This document shows, one piece after another, positions 5,980 through 13,632 of a stretch of DNA of 34,997 nucleotides. The notes below the pieces were generated by a model. The model was not told the origin of the DNA. It did not search any database and saw nothing but the letters and a program-made list of their open reading frames with translations. Origin of the DNA: a virus; IMG/VR virus record IMGVR_UViG_3300027980_000029, positions 1 to 34,997 of that record. One strand, 5' to 3'. The position numbers and the translations under genes are program-made. Every line of letters begins with the position of its first letter. Position 1 is the stretch's first letter.

Positions 5980-6906
5980 ATGCTGAGCCGACTCGAAAAG
6001 CGGATAGCCATCAGGAACGCCGACCTCGGGCTCGGGGCGATGGCGAAACTTGCCCTGTTCGCAATCGAGGAACTGGACGGGAAGGGCGACGGGTGCTGGG
6101 CGTCGATCGGTCGAATCGCGAAGGTGATGAACGCCGACAGGGGAACGGCCAAGCGGGCGATTGCCAGACTGGCCGGTGGCGGTTTCGTCCGGGTCGATGT
6201 CGGCGGAGGCGCCCGGTCGAGGGCTGGCGGGAAGCCGACCAATCGGACGACGATCGTCATGGATCGCGTGATCGCCGCCTGTCCTGATAGGGGCGCAGCG
6301 CCCCGTTCGGATAGGGGCGCAGAGACCCTATCAGATACCCCCCAACGGGGCGCAGAGACCCGTTCCAACGGGGCGCAGGGCGCACCTGATAGGGGCGCAG
6401 CGCCCCATAAAGGACAAGGGAAGGACAAAGAGAAGGACAATCAATCCAAGAGCGCGCGCGAGGCGACCGATCCCGCGCCGGTGTTCCCCGTGGAACAGCC
6501 CACCGACGAGCAGAACGCCCGCCTCGTCTCCCTCGTCCAGCAGGTCGAAGCCGCGTGGCCCAAACTCGCCAAGCGGCGCCACGGCGCCCGCGACCTCCAG
6601 CGGCTCTTGTCCACCCGGCTGCACGACCTGGGCCTCCCCGACTGGGACGCCCCCGCCGTCGCCGCCCTCGCCTACGCCGCGAGCCCGCTGGGCCGGGGCC
6701 GGTTCAGCCAGCAACTCGGAAACTGGATTCGGGACGAGGGCTGGCTGGAAGACCCGCGATCATGGGAGGACGACGGGGAGCACGAGAAGCGGAACGGCAG
6801 GCGGAAGTCCGAGGCGGAGCGGCTGGCCGATCTTCAACGCGAACTGGCCGAAGCCGACGCCGCCGATGCGGAGTGGCTGAACCGGCGCACACAGGAGGCG
6901 ACATGA
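5980..6906 (+). CDS. Replication initiator-like winged-helix protein with intragenic iterons
   Basis: 308 residues from ATG 5980; a TTG at 5965 is possible but lies in the terminator tail. Residues about 20-70 form a winged helix of the phage/plasmid replisome-organiser type, with AMAKLALFAIEELDGKGDGC, WASIGRIAKVMNADRGTAKR and AIARLAGGGFVRVDV. A repetitive, probably unfolded middle (RGAAP/RGAET units) is encoded by iteron DNA. The C-terminal half has a conserved helical domain ending in QQLGNWIRDEGWLED, as in many phage replication proteins, then a charged helix. This arrangement, origin repeats within the initiator gene followed by a loader-like gene, parallels lambda O/P. It overlaps the next gene by 4 bases. 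Confidence 0.75.
   Translation: MLSRLEKRIAIRNADLGLGAMAKLALFAIEELDGKGDGCWASIGRIAKVMNADRGTAKRAIARLAGGGFVRVDVGGGARSRAGGKPTNRTTIVMDRVIAACPDRGAAPRSDRGAETLSDTPQRGAETRSNGAQGAPDRGAAPHKGQGKDKEKDNQSKSAREATDPAPVFPVEQPTDEQNARLVSLVQQVEAAWPKLAKRRHGARDLQRLLSTRLHDLGLPDWDAPAVAALAYAASPLGRGRFSQQLGNWIRDEGWLEDPRSWEDDGEHEKRNGRRKSEAERLADLQRELAEADAADAEWLNRRTQEAT
6286..6406 (+). repeat. Iterons within the replication gene, candidate origin
   Basis: Five copies of a 12-13-bp word: GATAGGGGCGCAG at 6286-6298, 6310-6322 and 6388-6400, and AACGGGGCGCAG at 6344-6355 and 6367-6378. Copies are embedded in inverted repeats: GGGGCGCAGCGCCCC at 6290-6304 and 6392-6406, GATAGGG...CCCTATC at 6310-6332, and AACGGG...CCCGTT in the fourth segment. 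Iterons inside an initiator gene are the usual place for lambdoid-type origins. Confidence 0.65.
6482..6497. other. parS-like near-palindrome in the replication gene
   Basis: TGTTCCCCGTGGAACA differs by one base from the perfect palindrome TGTTCCACGTGGAACA found at 22465-22480. It lies about 75 bases after the last iteron, within the coding sequence for VFPVEQ. The coding constraint means it may be chance; its similarity to the intergenic copy makes it worth recording. Confidence 0.35.
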
Positions 6907-7424
6907 ACAATCACGACGTGGGCAAGGTGATCCTCACGCTGGAAGCGCTGTTCGACCGCGCCGACTGGAACATCGACAAGAAGAAACTCTGGCGGCGCAA
7001 GATCGCGGCGCTCAAGCACGATCCGGGGCAGGTGGTGTGGGCGATCGAGGAGCACCGCATGGCCTCGAAGTACCACGAACCGAACTGGCAGGCGATCAAG
7101 GGGCTGCTGTCCAACGTGCCGCTACCGGGCGAGCGGGCGCCCGACGAGAAGGCCGACCGCGACGACGAGAACCTCGCGTTCGACATGCGGCGCGCGCGGA
7201 CAAAGGCGTGGATCGCACAGGCGTCGCCGGATGAACTCGCGGCGGTCACGGAGCGCGCGGCGGCTCGGCACGAGAGGCTGGGCAACCAGATTTACGCGGA
7301 CCGTTTGCGCGGCAAGCCGTGGCCGTGGGGCGAGAGCGGCGGCGGGCTGCTCGGCGGATCGGTTGTCGCGGCGATCGCGGCCCAACTTGAGATCGACGGC
7401 ATTTTGGCGGAGGCTGGCGGATGA
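6903..7424 (+). CDS. Possible replication accessory protein (loader position)
   Basis: 173 residues, start ATG 6903-6905 in a 4-base overlap with the initiator gene. It is helical throughout. The first 75 residues (VGKVILTLEALFDRADWNID, then KKKLWRRKIAALKHDPGQVV and HRMASKYHEPNWQAIKGLLS) resemble the N-terminal layout of phage proteins placed after initiators. The middle is acidic and the end contains the sequence RGKPWPWGE. Position after an O-like gene suggests a helicase loader or primosome partner, but there is no Walker motif, so this is context only. Confidence 0.6.
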   Translation: MNNHDVGKVILTLEALFDRADWNIDKKKLWRRKIAALKHDPGQVVWAIEEHRMASKYHEPNWQAIKGLLSNVPLPGERAPDEKADRDDENLAFDMRRARTKAWIAQASPDELAAVTERAAARHERLGNQIYADRLRGKPWPWGESGGGLLGGSVVAAIAAQLEIDGILAEAGG

Positions 7425-7666
7425 GCGGCGCACCAAAGAAACCACGGCGCGGCGTCCGGTGCTGCGACTTCTGCGGGCGCGACACCGCCGCGAGGTGCGG
7501 CATCTGCGCCAAGTGCCTCGGGCGCGACCCGTACTCGTCGCCGATCGACAAGGCTGCGACGCATCAACGAATGGACACGCCGGAGGATGACTACGGCGAG
7601 GAATCAGGTCCGGACAGCGTTTACCCGGACAGCCCCGAATCACAATCCCCGGATTACTACCGATGA
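7421..7666 (+). CDS. Small zinc-finger-like protein
   Basis: 81 residues, start ATG 7421-7423 overlapping the previous stop. CCDFCGRDTAARCGICAKCL gives two CxxC pairs within 20 residues, a compact zinc-binding unit preceded by a basic stretch (KKPRRGVR). The second half is acidic and rich in serine and proline, and ends SQSPDYYR. Likely a nucleic-acid or protein-binding factor of the rightward operon. Confidence 0.65.
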   Translation: MSGAPKKPRRGVRCCDFCGRDTAARCGICAKCLGRDPYSSPIDKAATHQRMDTPEDDYGEESGPDSVYPDSPESQSPDYYR

Positions 7667-7995
7667 CCATTGACATCGAAAGCCTGACCCTGGCGCTGGA
7701 CAAAATCGCGGAAACACGCGCCGCCGAACTCCGCGAAATCATCAACGCAAAGGACAAGACCGCGCTTGCCTGCCGCGCCATGATGGACGACGTGTTCGAT
7801 GCGGTCGGCGGGTACTTGTGCAACTACGCGACGGCGACCGACCACAAGGGCGTCGATCACGAGATCGTTGACGTCATCCAGCGGGTCCAGGAATACATGG
7901 CCGACGAATACCAGCGATCAACCGGCGTCCGGTATCGGTCGCGCGTGGAGCGGAGGTGCGATGAAACGCGGTGGCGGCTGGAGGCTGGCGGATGA
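7663..7995 (+). CDS. Hypothetical protein of the rightward operon
   Basis: 110 residues, start ATG 7663-7665 in a 4-base overlap. It is mostly helical (LTLALDKIAETRAAELREII and following) with a central AMMDDVFDAVGGYLCNYATA segment and a basic tail. The final bases, including GGAGGCTGGCGGATGA, repeat the junction at 7410-7425 at the end of the loader-like gene. No family recognised. Confidence 0.65.
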   Translation: MTIDIESLTLALDKIAETRAAELREIINAKDKTALACRAMMDDVFDAVGGYLCNYATATDHKGVDHEIVDVIQRVQEYMADEYQRSTGVRYRSRVERRCDETRWRLEAGG

Positions 7996-8186
7996 CCCTC
8001 AAACGACCGTTTGACACCGAACCGCCCCCAGAGGGCCAAGAACGAGGGTTGCCCGTGAGGGGCCGCAGGATCGCCCCTGCTGGCGATCTGGCCTCAGCCG
8101 ACCCGGAGGGCGTCTCGGGGCTTGGATGCGATTGTGGGGGCGGGACGGCAGGCTACCGCAAGCGATACGACGGAGAATCGACATGA
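7992..8186 (+). CDS. Short hypothetical protein
   Basis: 64 residues, start ATG 7992-7994 overlapping the previous stop by 4 bases; the next gene starts in the same way at its end. The protein is rich in glycine, proline and arginine and has one CDC motif near the end. The 4-base couplings at both ends argue that it is translated; composition alone gives little support. Not recognised. Confidence 0.5.
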   Translation: MTLKRPFDTEPPPEGQERGLPVRGRRIAPAGDLASADPEGVSGLGCDCGGGTAGYRKRYDGEST

Positions 8187-8482
8187 ACCGACGAAACCGA
8201 AAACTCGACCCGATCTTCGACGCCCTGCTGATCCTCGCCGGGATCGGGCTCGTGGGCATCATCATCCTCGCGGCGGTCAGATCAGCACAGGCCGGCGGCG
8301 GCGACTTCGAGCCGCAGCAGCAGATGGCCGAACCGACGCGGCGCGCCGACGACACCGGGATCTCCGACGCCGCCTGGGCGACGCTCGGGACCATCGGCGC
8401 GGCGGGGATCGCGCTCGTGGGGACGATGATTACTGTGCGGGTTCACAACAAGAGATCGAAGACAGGAGACACCGATGGATGA
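8183..8482 (+). CDS. Small membrane protein with two transmembrane segments
   Basis: 99 residues, start ATG 8183-8185 within a 4-base overlap. Basic N-terminus (MNRRNRKLD), then FDALLILAGIGLVGIIILAA as the first membrane helix. A 40-residue loop follows, then WATLGTIGAAGIALVGTMIT as the second helix, and a basic tail. The positive-inside rule places both ends in the cytoplasm. It lies in the rightward early operon, so a superinfection-exclusion or membrane-anchoring role is possible. A holin role is less likely given its distance from the lysis genes. Confidence 0.65.
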   Translation: MNRRNRKLDPIFDALLILAGIGLVGIIILAAVRSAQAGGGDFEPQQQMAEPTRRADDTGISDAAWATLGTIGAAGIALVGTMITVRVHNKRSKTGDTDG

Positions 8483-8993
8483 GAACTTGATTATGTCATA
8501 CGCGCAGCAACTCGCCGAGCATTACGACAAGCAAGAGTGCGCGGATCTGGACCACAAAGAATGCGGTGTGATCGCCGGGTTTCTGCGTCAACTACTGAAC
8601 ACCGAACCACCCCACGAAACCACCCCCTCGCCGTCGCTGCGGGAGGCAATGGATCGCGTCCAGTCTGCGTTCTTCGATCACACAGAGGCCAACGAGTGCG
8701 GATGTTGCTATGGCAAGTCTGCCTTTCAACTATGCTCACAATGCGCCCTTAGAAACGCCATTGACGCACTCGATCACACTATTTCCACCCCGAAGACCCC
8801 CGATCCGGGCAGCGAGCCGTTGGAGGACGCCGACGCGGAAGTGGAAGCACAGTCGCTCGCCGATGAATGGCTGATGATTTTTGACAAAGAGATCGAGTCT
8901 AGAGGGGTCGATGCAATGCTTCGCTTCCTGTGGTTCGTCACCGATAAACTCCAACGCCGCCTCGCCGTCAAAGCAGCGGAGCCGAACCAATGA
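8475..8993 (+). CDS. Hypothetical cysteine-containing protein
   Basis: 172 residues, start ATG 8475-8477 after AGGAGACACCG, overlapping the previous gene by 8 bases. A central cluster NECGCCYGKSAFQLCSQCAL holds five cysteines and probably binds zinc. A helical N-terminus (MSYAQQLAEHYDKQECADLD) and a C-terminal helical domain ending LWFVTDKLQRRLAVKAAE surround it. No family recognised; it is the longest protein in the middle of this operon. Confidence 0.65.
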   Translation: MDENLIMSYAQQLAEHYDKQECADLDHKECGVIAGFLRQLLNTEPPHETTPSPSLREAMDRVQSAFFDHTEANECGCCYGKSAFQLCSQCALRNAIDALDHTISTPKTPDPGSEPLEDADAEVEAQSLADEWLMIFDKEIESRGVDAMLRFLWFVTDKLQRRLAVKAAEPNQ

Positions 8994-9325
8994 AGGAACA
9001 CCAGCACGGCCTGTTCTTCACTCCGACCATCGCCGACACGCCGCCGCGCAAGCACCCGACGCACCGGATGCACGACAACAGCCTCGACTCGTTCGCGCAA
9101 CACGACCTCACCGGGCGGGCGCTCGAAGTGTTCAACGTCATCCGGCAGCGCGGGCCGATGACCGACCGTCAGGCGATGGCGGCGTTGGGGCGGGTCGATC
9201 CGAACTACGTCCGGCCCGCGATCACTCGGCTGATCGACGACGGCGTACTCCGCGAGTGCGGGACGCGCAAAGACGAAACCACCGGGCGGAACGTCCGGGT
9301 TGTGGAGATCAACGATGCAAACTGA
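8990..9325 (+). CDS. Winged-helix DNA-binding protein
   Basis: 111 residues, start ATG 8990-8992 in a 4-base overlap. Residues about 40-110 make a winged helix: LTGRALEVFNVIRQRGPMTD, then the recognition region RQAMAALGRVDPNYVRPAIT, then RLIDDGVLRECGTRKDETTG as helix plus wing. Proteins of this type in phages act as transcription regulators or assist replication. It is the only clear DNA-binding candidate in this operon besides the initiator, so it may regulate the divergent control region. Confidence 0.7.
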   Translation: MKEHQHGLFFTPTIADTPPRKHPTHRMHDNSLDSFAQHDLTGRALEVFNVIRQRGPMTDRQAMAALGRVDPNYVRPAITRLIDDGVLRECGTRKDETTGRNVRVVEINDAN

Positions 9326-9530
9326 AATCGTGATGGTCGAGTGCGTGCGATACGACGGTGTTGATCCCGCCGTCGTGGCGACGACCACGCGGCCACGCGG
9401 GAAACAGAACGTGTACGCGAGGAACGGGGACGTTGCGGGCGCCGCGAGAAAACTCCATGACCGACTCAAGCGGATGCCCGGCTCGCACCTGATCCAGCGG
9501 TTCATCGACGCGGTGGAGATGGGGTCGTAG
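9315..9530 (+). CDS. Small hypothetical protein
   Basis: 71 residues from ATG 9315-9317, overlapping the winged-helix gene by 11 bases. The predicted fold is a few strands followed by the amphipathic helices AGAARKLHDRLKRMPGSHLI and QRFIDAVEMGS. No motif recognised. Confidence 0.6.
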   Translation: MQTEIVMVECVRYDGVDPAVVATTTRPRGKQNVYARNGDVAGAARKLHDRLKRMPGSHLIQRFIDAVEMGS

Positions 9531-9532
9531 TT

Positions 9533-9757
9533 ATGAGCAAGTTCAAGATGTGCGAGCGGTGCAACGACGATGCTGCGAAGCCGGGATTCCGGTTTTGTGA
9601 AAGGTGCAAGAAAATAGTCATCCGTGAAATCAGAGAGGCGAACAAGCCGATCGACTCATCGAATGTCCGCACGTTGTCACGGCACGGAACCGAGGAAATA
9701 GGTCGGAGCGGGCGAAACTGTCACGTTGTTGGGATGCAAACAGAGCCACCGGAGTAG
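9533..9757 (+). CDS. Small zinc-ribbon protein
   Basis: 74 residues, start ATG 9533-9535 two bases after the previous stop. Two knuckles, CERCND at residues 7-10 and CERCKK at 22-25, predict one zinc site. The rest is basic (KKIVIREIREANKP) with a disordered tail. It is the third small Cys-rich zinc protein among the early genes. Confidence 0.65.
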   Translation: MSKFKMCERCNDDAAKPGFRFCERCKKIVIREIREANKPIDSSNVRTLSRHGTEEIGRSGRNCHVVGMQTEPPE

Positions 9758-9763
9758 CGGGGT

Positions 9764-10030
9764 ATGACCACCTACCACGTCGAAGTCGAGGACTCGTCAG
9801 GCGACCGCCGTGTCATCGGCGTGGAAGCCGACGATCCGGTCCGCGCCGCGTGGAACGTGTACCGCGACGACACGACACACCGCGAGACCGTCACCCGCGT
9901 CTGGACCGGCGCCGGGGACATCGAACCAAACGACCGCGCCGTCGCGGTCCGGGCGCCGCTCATTGCGACGCTCGCCGTCATCACCGCCATCGGGGCCGTC
10001 GTGATCGCGGCGGCGCTGGTGGTTTTTTAG
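9764..10030 (+). CDS. Small tail-anchored membrane protein
   Basis: 88 residues, start ATG 9764-9766. A soluble beta-rich domain (TTYHVEVEDSSGDRRVIGVE and following) of about 60 residues is followed by APLIATLAVITAIGAVVIAA, one membrane helix that ends at the C-terminus, giving a tail-anchored layout. The soluble part would face the cytoplasm. Role unknown. Confidence 0.65.
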   Translation: MTTYHVEVEDSSGDRRVIGVEADDPVRAAWNVYRDDTTHRETVTRVWTGAGDIEPNDRAVAVRAPLIATLAVITAIGAVVIAAALVVF

Positions 10031-10038
10031 GAGACACC

Positions 10039-10881
10039 ATGACCACCCACACCATCAGGCTCATGCAGCAGCCGGGTAACCTGATCGAGAATCCTGAAGG
10101 ATTCCAACCACACGCCGTCCTAATCAACCTCGCGCGGTTGCTCCCGGAATACTTCGCGGGGCGCCCGGATGACTGGTTCATGGGCGATGAGCCGACCGAC
10201 GCCGAAGACGACGCGATGTGGAGAAACGTAGAAACCGTGTTGGTGTCGAATCTCGACGACGGGATTGGTGCGCGGGTCGCCGTGTTCGATGAGGAACGCT
10301 ACAACCTCAACCGCAACGACCAGTCGTCAGAGAAGCAAGGGCGTACGGATCGCTCGCACCGAATGGGAGCATCATCGCTCTACCGGGCCTGTGAACACGC
10401 CATCTGCATGAGGATCTGGTGGCATGGCTGGTGGGACAACCCCAGACTCGGCACCAGCGAACGCATCGCGTCAGACAACGCGGAAATGATTAGCGCCGCC
10501 ACAACCATCGCAGCCGTGTACCCCGATCTCTCGAAGGGTAGGGCGCACTTCATCAGAGAAGTCCGTGGGCACCTGCGGCTGCATCAGAGGGCTCATCCCA
10601 ACAAGAACCGCGTCCTCTGCCTCACTGTCCTCGGGAAGCAGAACACACCCGGCCAGTGGCAGCCCGTCCCCGCGTCGTGGATCAGGGCCGCGATGCGCCT
10701 CGCCTCGTTCGAGTTCGGTGTCCGCGAGTTCCATTTCTGGTGCAACACGGGGGACGGCGGCGTCCTCGCCCCGGCTTACGACCTGTGGTTCGAGCAGCAC
10801 TCCCCAACCCTCGTCCGCGAGTTCGTCAAGGGCCGAACGCCGGTCATAGTTCGGCTCGGTCGGGTGTTTCGGCGCCCCTAA
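10039..10881 (+). CDS. Hypothetical protein, last gene of the rightward unit
   Basis: 280 residues, start ATG 10039-10041 with a perfect AGGAGACACC before it. It is a tryptophan- and arginine-rich soluble protein with a central helical part (ASSLYRACEHAICMRIWWHG, WWDNPRLGTSERIASDN), a strand-rich end with WIRAAMRLASFEFGVREFHF, and a basic C-terminus. No enzyme motif is visible and I do not recognise the family. It is the largest unknown of the early operon. Its TAA overlaps the stop of the convergent gene at 10878. Confidence 0.75.
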   Translation: MTTHTIRLMQQPGNLIENPEGFQPHAVLINLARLLPEYFAGRPDDWFMGDEPTDAEDDAMWRNVETVLVSNLDDGIGARVAVFDEERYNLNRNDQSSEKQGRTDRSHRMGASSLYRACEHAICMRIWWHGWWDNPRLGTSERIASDNAEMISAATTIAAVYPDLSKGRAHFIREVRGHLRLHQRAHPNKNRVLCLTVLGKQNTPGQWQPVPASWIRAAMRLASFEFGVREFHFWCNTGDGGVLAPAYDLWFEQHSPTLVREFVKGRTPVIVRLGRVFRRP

Positions 10882-11300
10882 AACTTCCCCTGCGGGCAGT
10901 CCGGCGAGCAGCCCTCATGCGCCCGCTCGATCGCCGTCTTGCCAGCAGGGCTCCACGAGCCGCCAGCGTCCACCACGGCGACGATGCAGCCACAGGTCGG
11001 CTCAGCCTCGCCCGTCCGGTCATCGCCGAGAGGGCCGCACGAGACCACGCTGACGCGCGCCAGGCGCCCCGGCTTCCCCACCGAAGCGCAGGGGCACGCC
11101 TGGCACGTCGCCAATCTCGCCTGCTGCACGCCCGCCCGCGCGAGCCCGAAGTCGCGGATCGACCGGCGGAAGCACGACGCCGCCTTGAGCGCCAGCCACG
11201 CGGACGGGCAATCCAATCGCCCCGCCCGCCACAGCCTCGCCAGTTCCCGCGATCCCAGCGACGCCAATCGCCGCACCTGCCTTCGCTCGGTGGGGTTCAT
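10878..11300 (-). CDS. Cysteine-rich phage protein with zinc-binding tail module
   Basis: 140 residues from ATG 11298-11300, which overlaps the previous stop (TGATG). An N-terminal basic helical part (TERRQVRRLASLGSRELARL) is followed by a C-terminal module CQACPC...CGCIV...CSPDCPQGKF with about eight cysteines. A related C-x-x-C-x-C ... K ... CPxGKW pattern occurs in small proteins near tail genes of many phages and probably binds metal. It is the last gene of the late leftward unit. Confidence 0.65.
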   Translation of the reverse strand: MNPTERRQVRRLASLGSRELARLWRAGRLDCPSAWLALKAASCFRRSIRDFGLARAGVQQARLATCQACPCASVGKPGRLARVSVVSCGPLGDDRTGEAEPTCGCIVAVVDAGGSWSPAGKTAIERAHEGCSPDCPQGKF

Positions 11301-11560
11301 CACGACGAAAACCACAGCGTCGGGCTCAGGCTCACCACCGACCCGCAGGCCGTGCAATGCGAAATCTTCTTGGGCTTCGACACCGACCCGCCGCACTTGT
11401 TCACCTGGTCGCTCTCGCCCCGCTCATACACCCGGATGTCGCAGTTCGGGCAGCGCCAGTACCACGAGAACTCATCGGGCGGGTCAACGCTTTCCCCCAG
11501 CGTCTCCTCCTCGATCGCATGGAGCGGGACGACCGGGATGTCTTTGAGTTTGTCGGGCAT
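11300..11560 (-). CDS. Small zinc-ribbon protein of the tail module
   Basis: 86 residues, start ATG 11558-11560. The knuckles WRCPNCDI and SHCTACGS lie about 33 residues apart and flank a third cysteine in NKCGGS. Downstream of the tail fibre genes such proteins can be assembly factors or minor virion parts, but no role is known. One-base stop/start overlap with the next gene. Confidence 0.65.
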   Translation of the reverse strand: MPDKLKDIPVVPLHAIEEETLGESVDPPDEFSWYWRCPNCDIRVYERGESDQVNKCGGSVSKPKKISHCTACGSVVSLSPTLWFSS

Positions 11561-11572
11561 GGCGAACCCCTA

Positions 11573-11962
11573 TCACGAGATGGCCTTCACGCTCGTCGCG
11601 TAGCAATCGACCACGCAGAACAGTTTCGAGGATTCCGGAGTCGTCACCCTCGCCCGAACGAACGCGGCGGTCTCCACGTCGAGGGCGGCGGTGATCGCCT
11701 GCCCACCCGACAGGTCGCCGAACGCGATGGAGCCCAGCGTGAACCACGCATTGCCGTTCGTGCTGAACTCGACCGTGACCGTGAACGCGGACGGCGATCC
11801 CTCGATGCAGGACAGGCAGACGCGGGCGGTTGATCGCTTACGCACGTCCCAGGCGGAGGACGTGAAGTTATCCTCGCCCAGGTCGAACTCGGACGACCCG
11901 TAGAACGCCCACCCGTCGCCGGTGGTGTTGTGTTGGAGCGCGTTGGTTGGGATTTCGTTCAT
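11573..11962 (-). CDS. Hypothetical beta-rich tail protein
   Basis: 129 residues from ATG 11960-11962. The sequence reads as beta strands alternating with glycine turns, such as GWAFYGSSEFDLGEDNFTSS, ARVCLSCIEGSPSAFTVTVE, FSTNGNAWFTLGSIAFGDLS and AFVRARVTTPESSKLFCVVD. The pattern suggests a jelly-roll sandwich, plausible for a minor tail or fibre component. The start lies 11 bases downstream of the large tail-tip gene. Confidence 0.6.
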   Translation of the reverse strand: MNEIPTNALQHNTTGDGWAFYGSSEFDLGEDNFTSSAWDVRKRSTARVCLSCIEGSPSAFTVTVEFSTNGNAWFTLGSIAFGDLSGGQAITAALDVETAAFVRARVTTPESSKLFCVVDCYATSVKAIS

Positions 11963-11973
11963 GCCGTCACCTC

Positions 11974-13620
11974 TCAGAGCGAGTCGATACCGGGACCGCC
12001 GCCGCATCCTACACAACCGGCGGGCGCGATGATCGAGCCCGACGCGCCGGACGGGAGTTGGTACAGGATCTCCATGAACGCCGCGTCGATCTGAGTCTGG
12101 TACTCGTTGCCGGTGCCGGATGATCCTGACGGCGACGCGAGGCGGAGCCACGTCCCGAATCCGAAGTTGCCAGAGTTGATCGCGCTAATGGTCGCGGGGT
12201 CATCCCAAAATGACTGCGGCAGCCCCCACAGGTCGGGGCCGAAGGTGAGTTTGGTCCACGGCGTCGAGCCGTCCTGCGACGGGAACACCCCGGCGACTTG
12301 AAGAACCACAGGCTCCGGTCGCTGAGACGCCGGGATGCTCTGGAACTCGGGCGCCTTCCACAGCCTCATCCACTGCATCGTGGTGTCATTGATGGGCGAT
12401 CCGTTCGGAGCCCGCATGTGCCTGATCCAGAGGTCCAGTTTGCAGCCGGTGATGGTCGCCCCTACCGGCACGTCGTTGACGAAATCAATGAGCCCGACAA
12501 ACTGCCTCGTGGCAACGGCCTGCAAGGCGAGGTGCGCGTGCCCGAACGAGCCGTCCGGCGCGCCAACCGAACCAACCCGGTTCACCCACGACGCATAGTT
12601 CAGCGGCGGCATCTCCGGTTGTTCGAGTGTCGAGCCCGTGGCGGCCTCGTTCGGGATGTAGCCCTCGACGGGATCTGGGGGATCTCCACCGGGGCACCCC
12701 TGCGGGACCGGGGCGGGGTACGTTGCGGATGGAGCCCCGGCGGTCCCGCCCGGCGTGTTTTGCTGAGTCGCCGACAGCGACCACGCCCCCGAGACGCTGA
12801 CCCCGGCGCAGTTGCCGATCGTCGGCGTGTGTGTCCACGACCCCGACCACGACGTATCGCTCGCCGATTGCTGTCGCACGAAGTTATTGAACGGACCGGA
12901 GTCAGACGGGAACAGGGTGTGATGAAAGAGCCGCAGGCCATTGAATATCGGCGGCGCGTTGATGATCGCGATGTCAAGGTGGTGCGTGCTGAATAGGTAC
13001 GGATCGACGTTGGCCTGTCCATCCGACTGAAACGCAACAAATGCATCAGTTGGCCGGAACGGCGAGTTCGCGATGAGAAACCCAAGTCGACCGGACCCCT
13101 CCCATACCATCGGGTTCGGAGACGGCACGCCGTTGGGGTCGTGGTCCGTAACCCTGACGGCGCCTGCAAACCCGACGCCGCACACCTTGCCGGTCGAGTC
13201 CGACCCGTCCTGCATGTGGAAAAACGACGGTTCCTCCCACAGGTAGTTATCCACCCAATACAAGTCCCATTCGATCGTGACAGACAGAGCGGCGGCGCAC
13301 GCGGTGGACTGGTTGATGAGGATCTCTCGCGTTTCGCTCCCGGTGAGCCTTGAGCACGGCCCAAACGCATCGCACGGAAGTTCGCCGCCCCCACCGTCAC
13401 AGCAGCACGGCGCGCCGTCCTTCGTCGTCAGCGCCCTCCCGTCCCTGATAACAAGCCGCTTCCGCCCGGCGCCCTGATCCAGAAACAGGAACCGATGGTG
13501 GTCGCCCTCCGGCGCCGGGATGTCAACGCCGCCGCCAACGTCATCGCGACCGTCGCGCCCGGGGCCGTCGCCGAGATCGCCCGGGCCAACAGGACCGCCG
13601 CCGGAGTCGAACTGAGACAC
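11974..13620 (-). CDS. Large tail-tip or fibre protein
   Basis: 548 residues from GTG 13618-13620 with AAGGGAG upstream. The N-terminal 100 residues are low-complexity glycine/aspartate, then CCCDGGGGELPCDAFGPCSR, a cysteine-rich knot. The middle is beta-rich with many aromatics (IEWDLYWVDNYLWEEPSFFH). From about residue 340 a distinct domain begins, QFVGLIDFVNDVPVGATITG then CKLDLWIRHMRAP, a pattern shared with DNRLRE-type beta-sandwich modules of planctomycete secreted proteins. The tail GCVGCGGGPG ends it. A role at the tail tip is inferred from position. Confidence 0.65.
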   Translation of the reverse strand: MSQFDSGGGPVGPGDLGDGPGRDGRDDVGGGVDIPAPEGDHHRFLFLDQGAGRKRLVIRDGRALTTKDGAPCCCDGGGGELPCDAFGPCSRLTGSETREILINQSTACAAALSVTIEWDLYWVDNYLWEEPSFFHMQDGSDSTGKVCGVGFAGAVRVTDHDPNGVPSPNPMVWEGSGRLGFLIANSPFRPTDAFVAFQSDGQANVDPYLFSTHHLDIAIINAPPIFNGLRLFHHTLFPSDSGPFNNFVRQQSASDTSWSGSWTHTPTIGNCAGVSVSGAWSLSATQQNTPGGTAGAPSATYPAPVPQGCPGGDPPDPVEGYIPNEAATGSTLEQPEMPPLNYASWVNRVGSVGAPDGSFGHAHLALQAVATRQFVGLIDFVNDVPVGATITGCKLDLWIRHMRAPNGSPINDTTMQWMRLWKAPEFQSIPASQRPEPVVLQVAGVFPSQDGSTPWTKLTFGPDLWGLPQSFWDDPATISAINSGNFGFGTWLRLASPSGSSGTGNEYQTQIDAAFMEILYQLPSGASGSIIAPAGCVGCGGGPGIDSL

Positions 13621-13632
13621 TGGCGGGCTCCC

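Noticed and set aside
8183-8482. Second holin
   Set aside because: Two membrane helices fit, but it lies in the rightward early operon far from the lysis group; left as an unassigned membrane protein.
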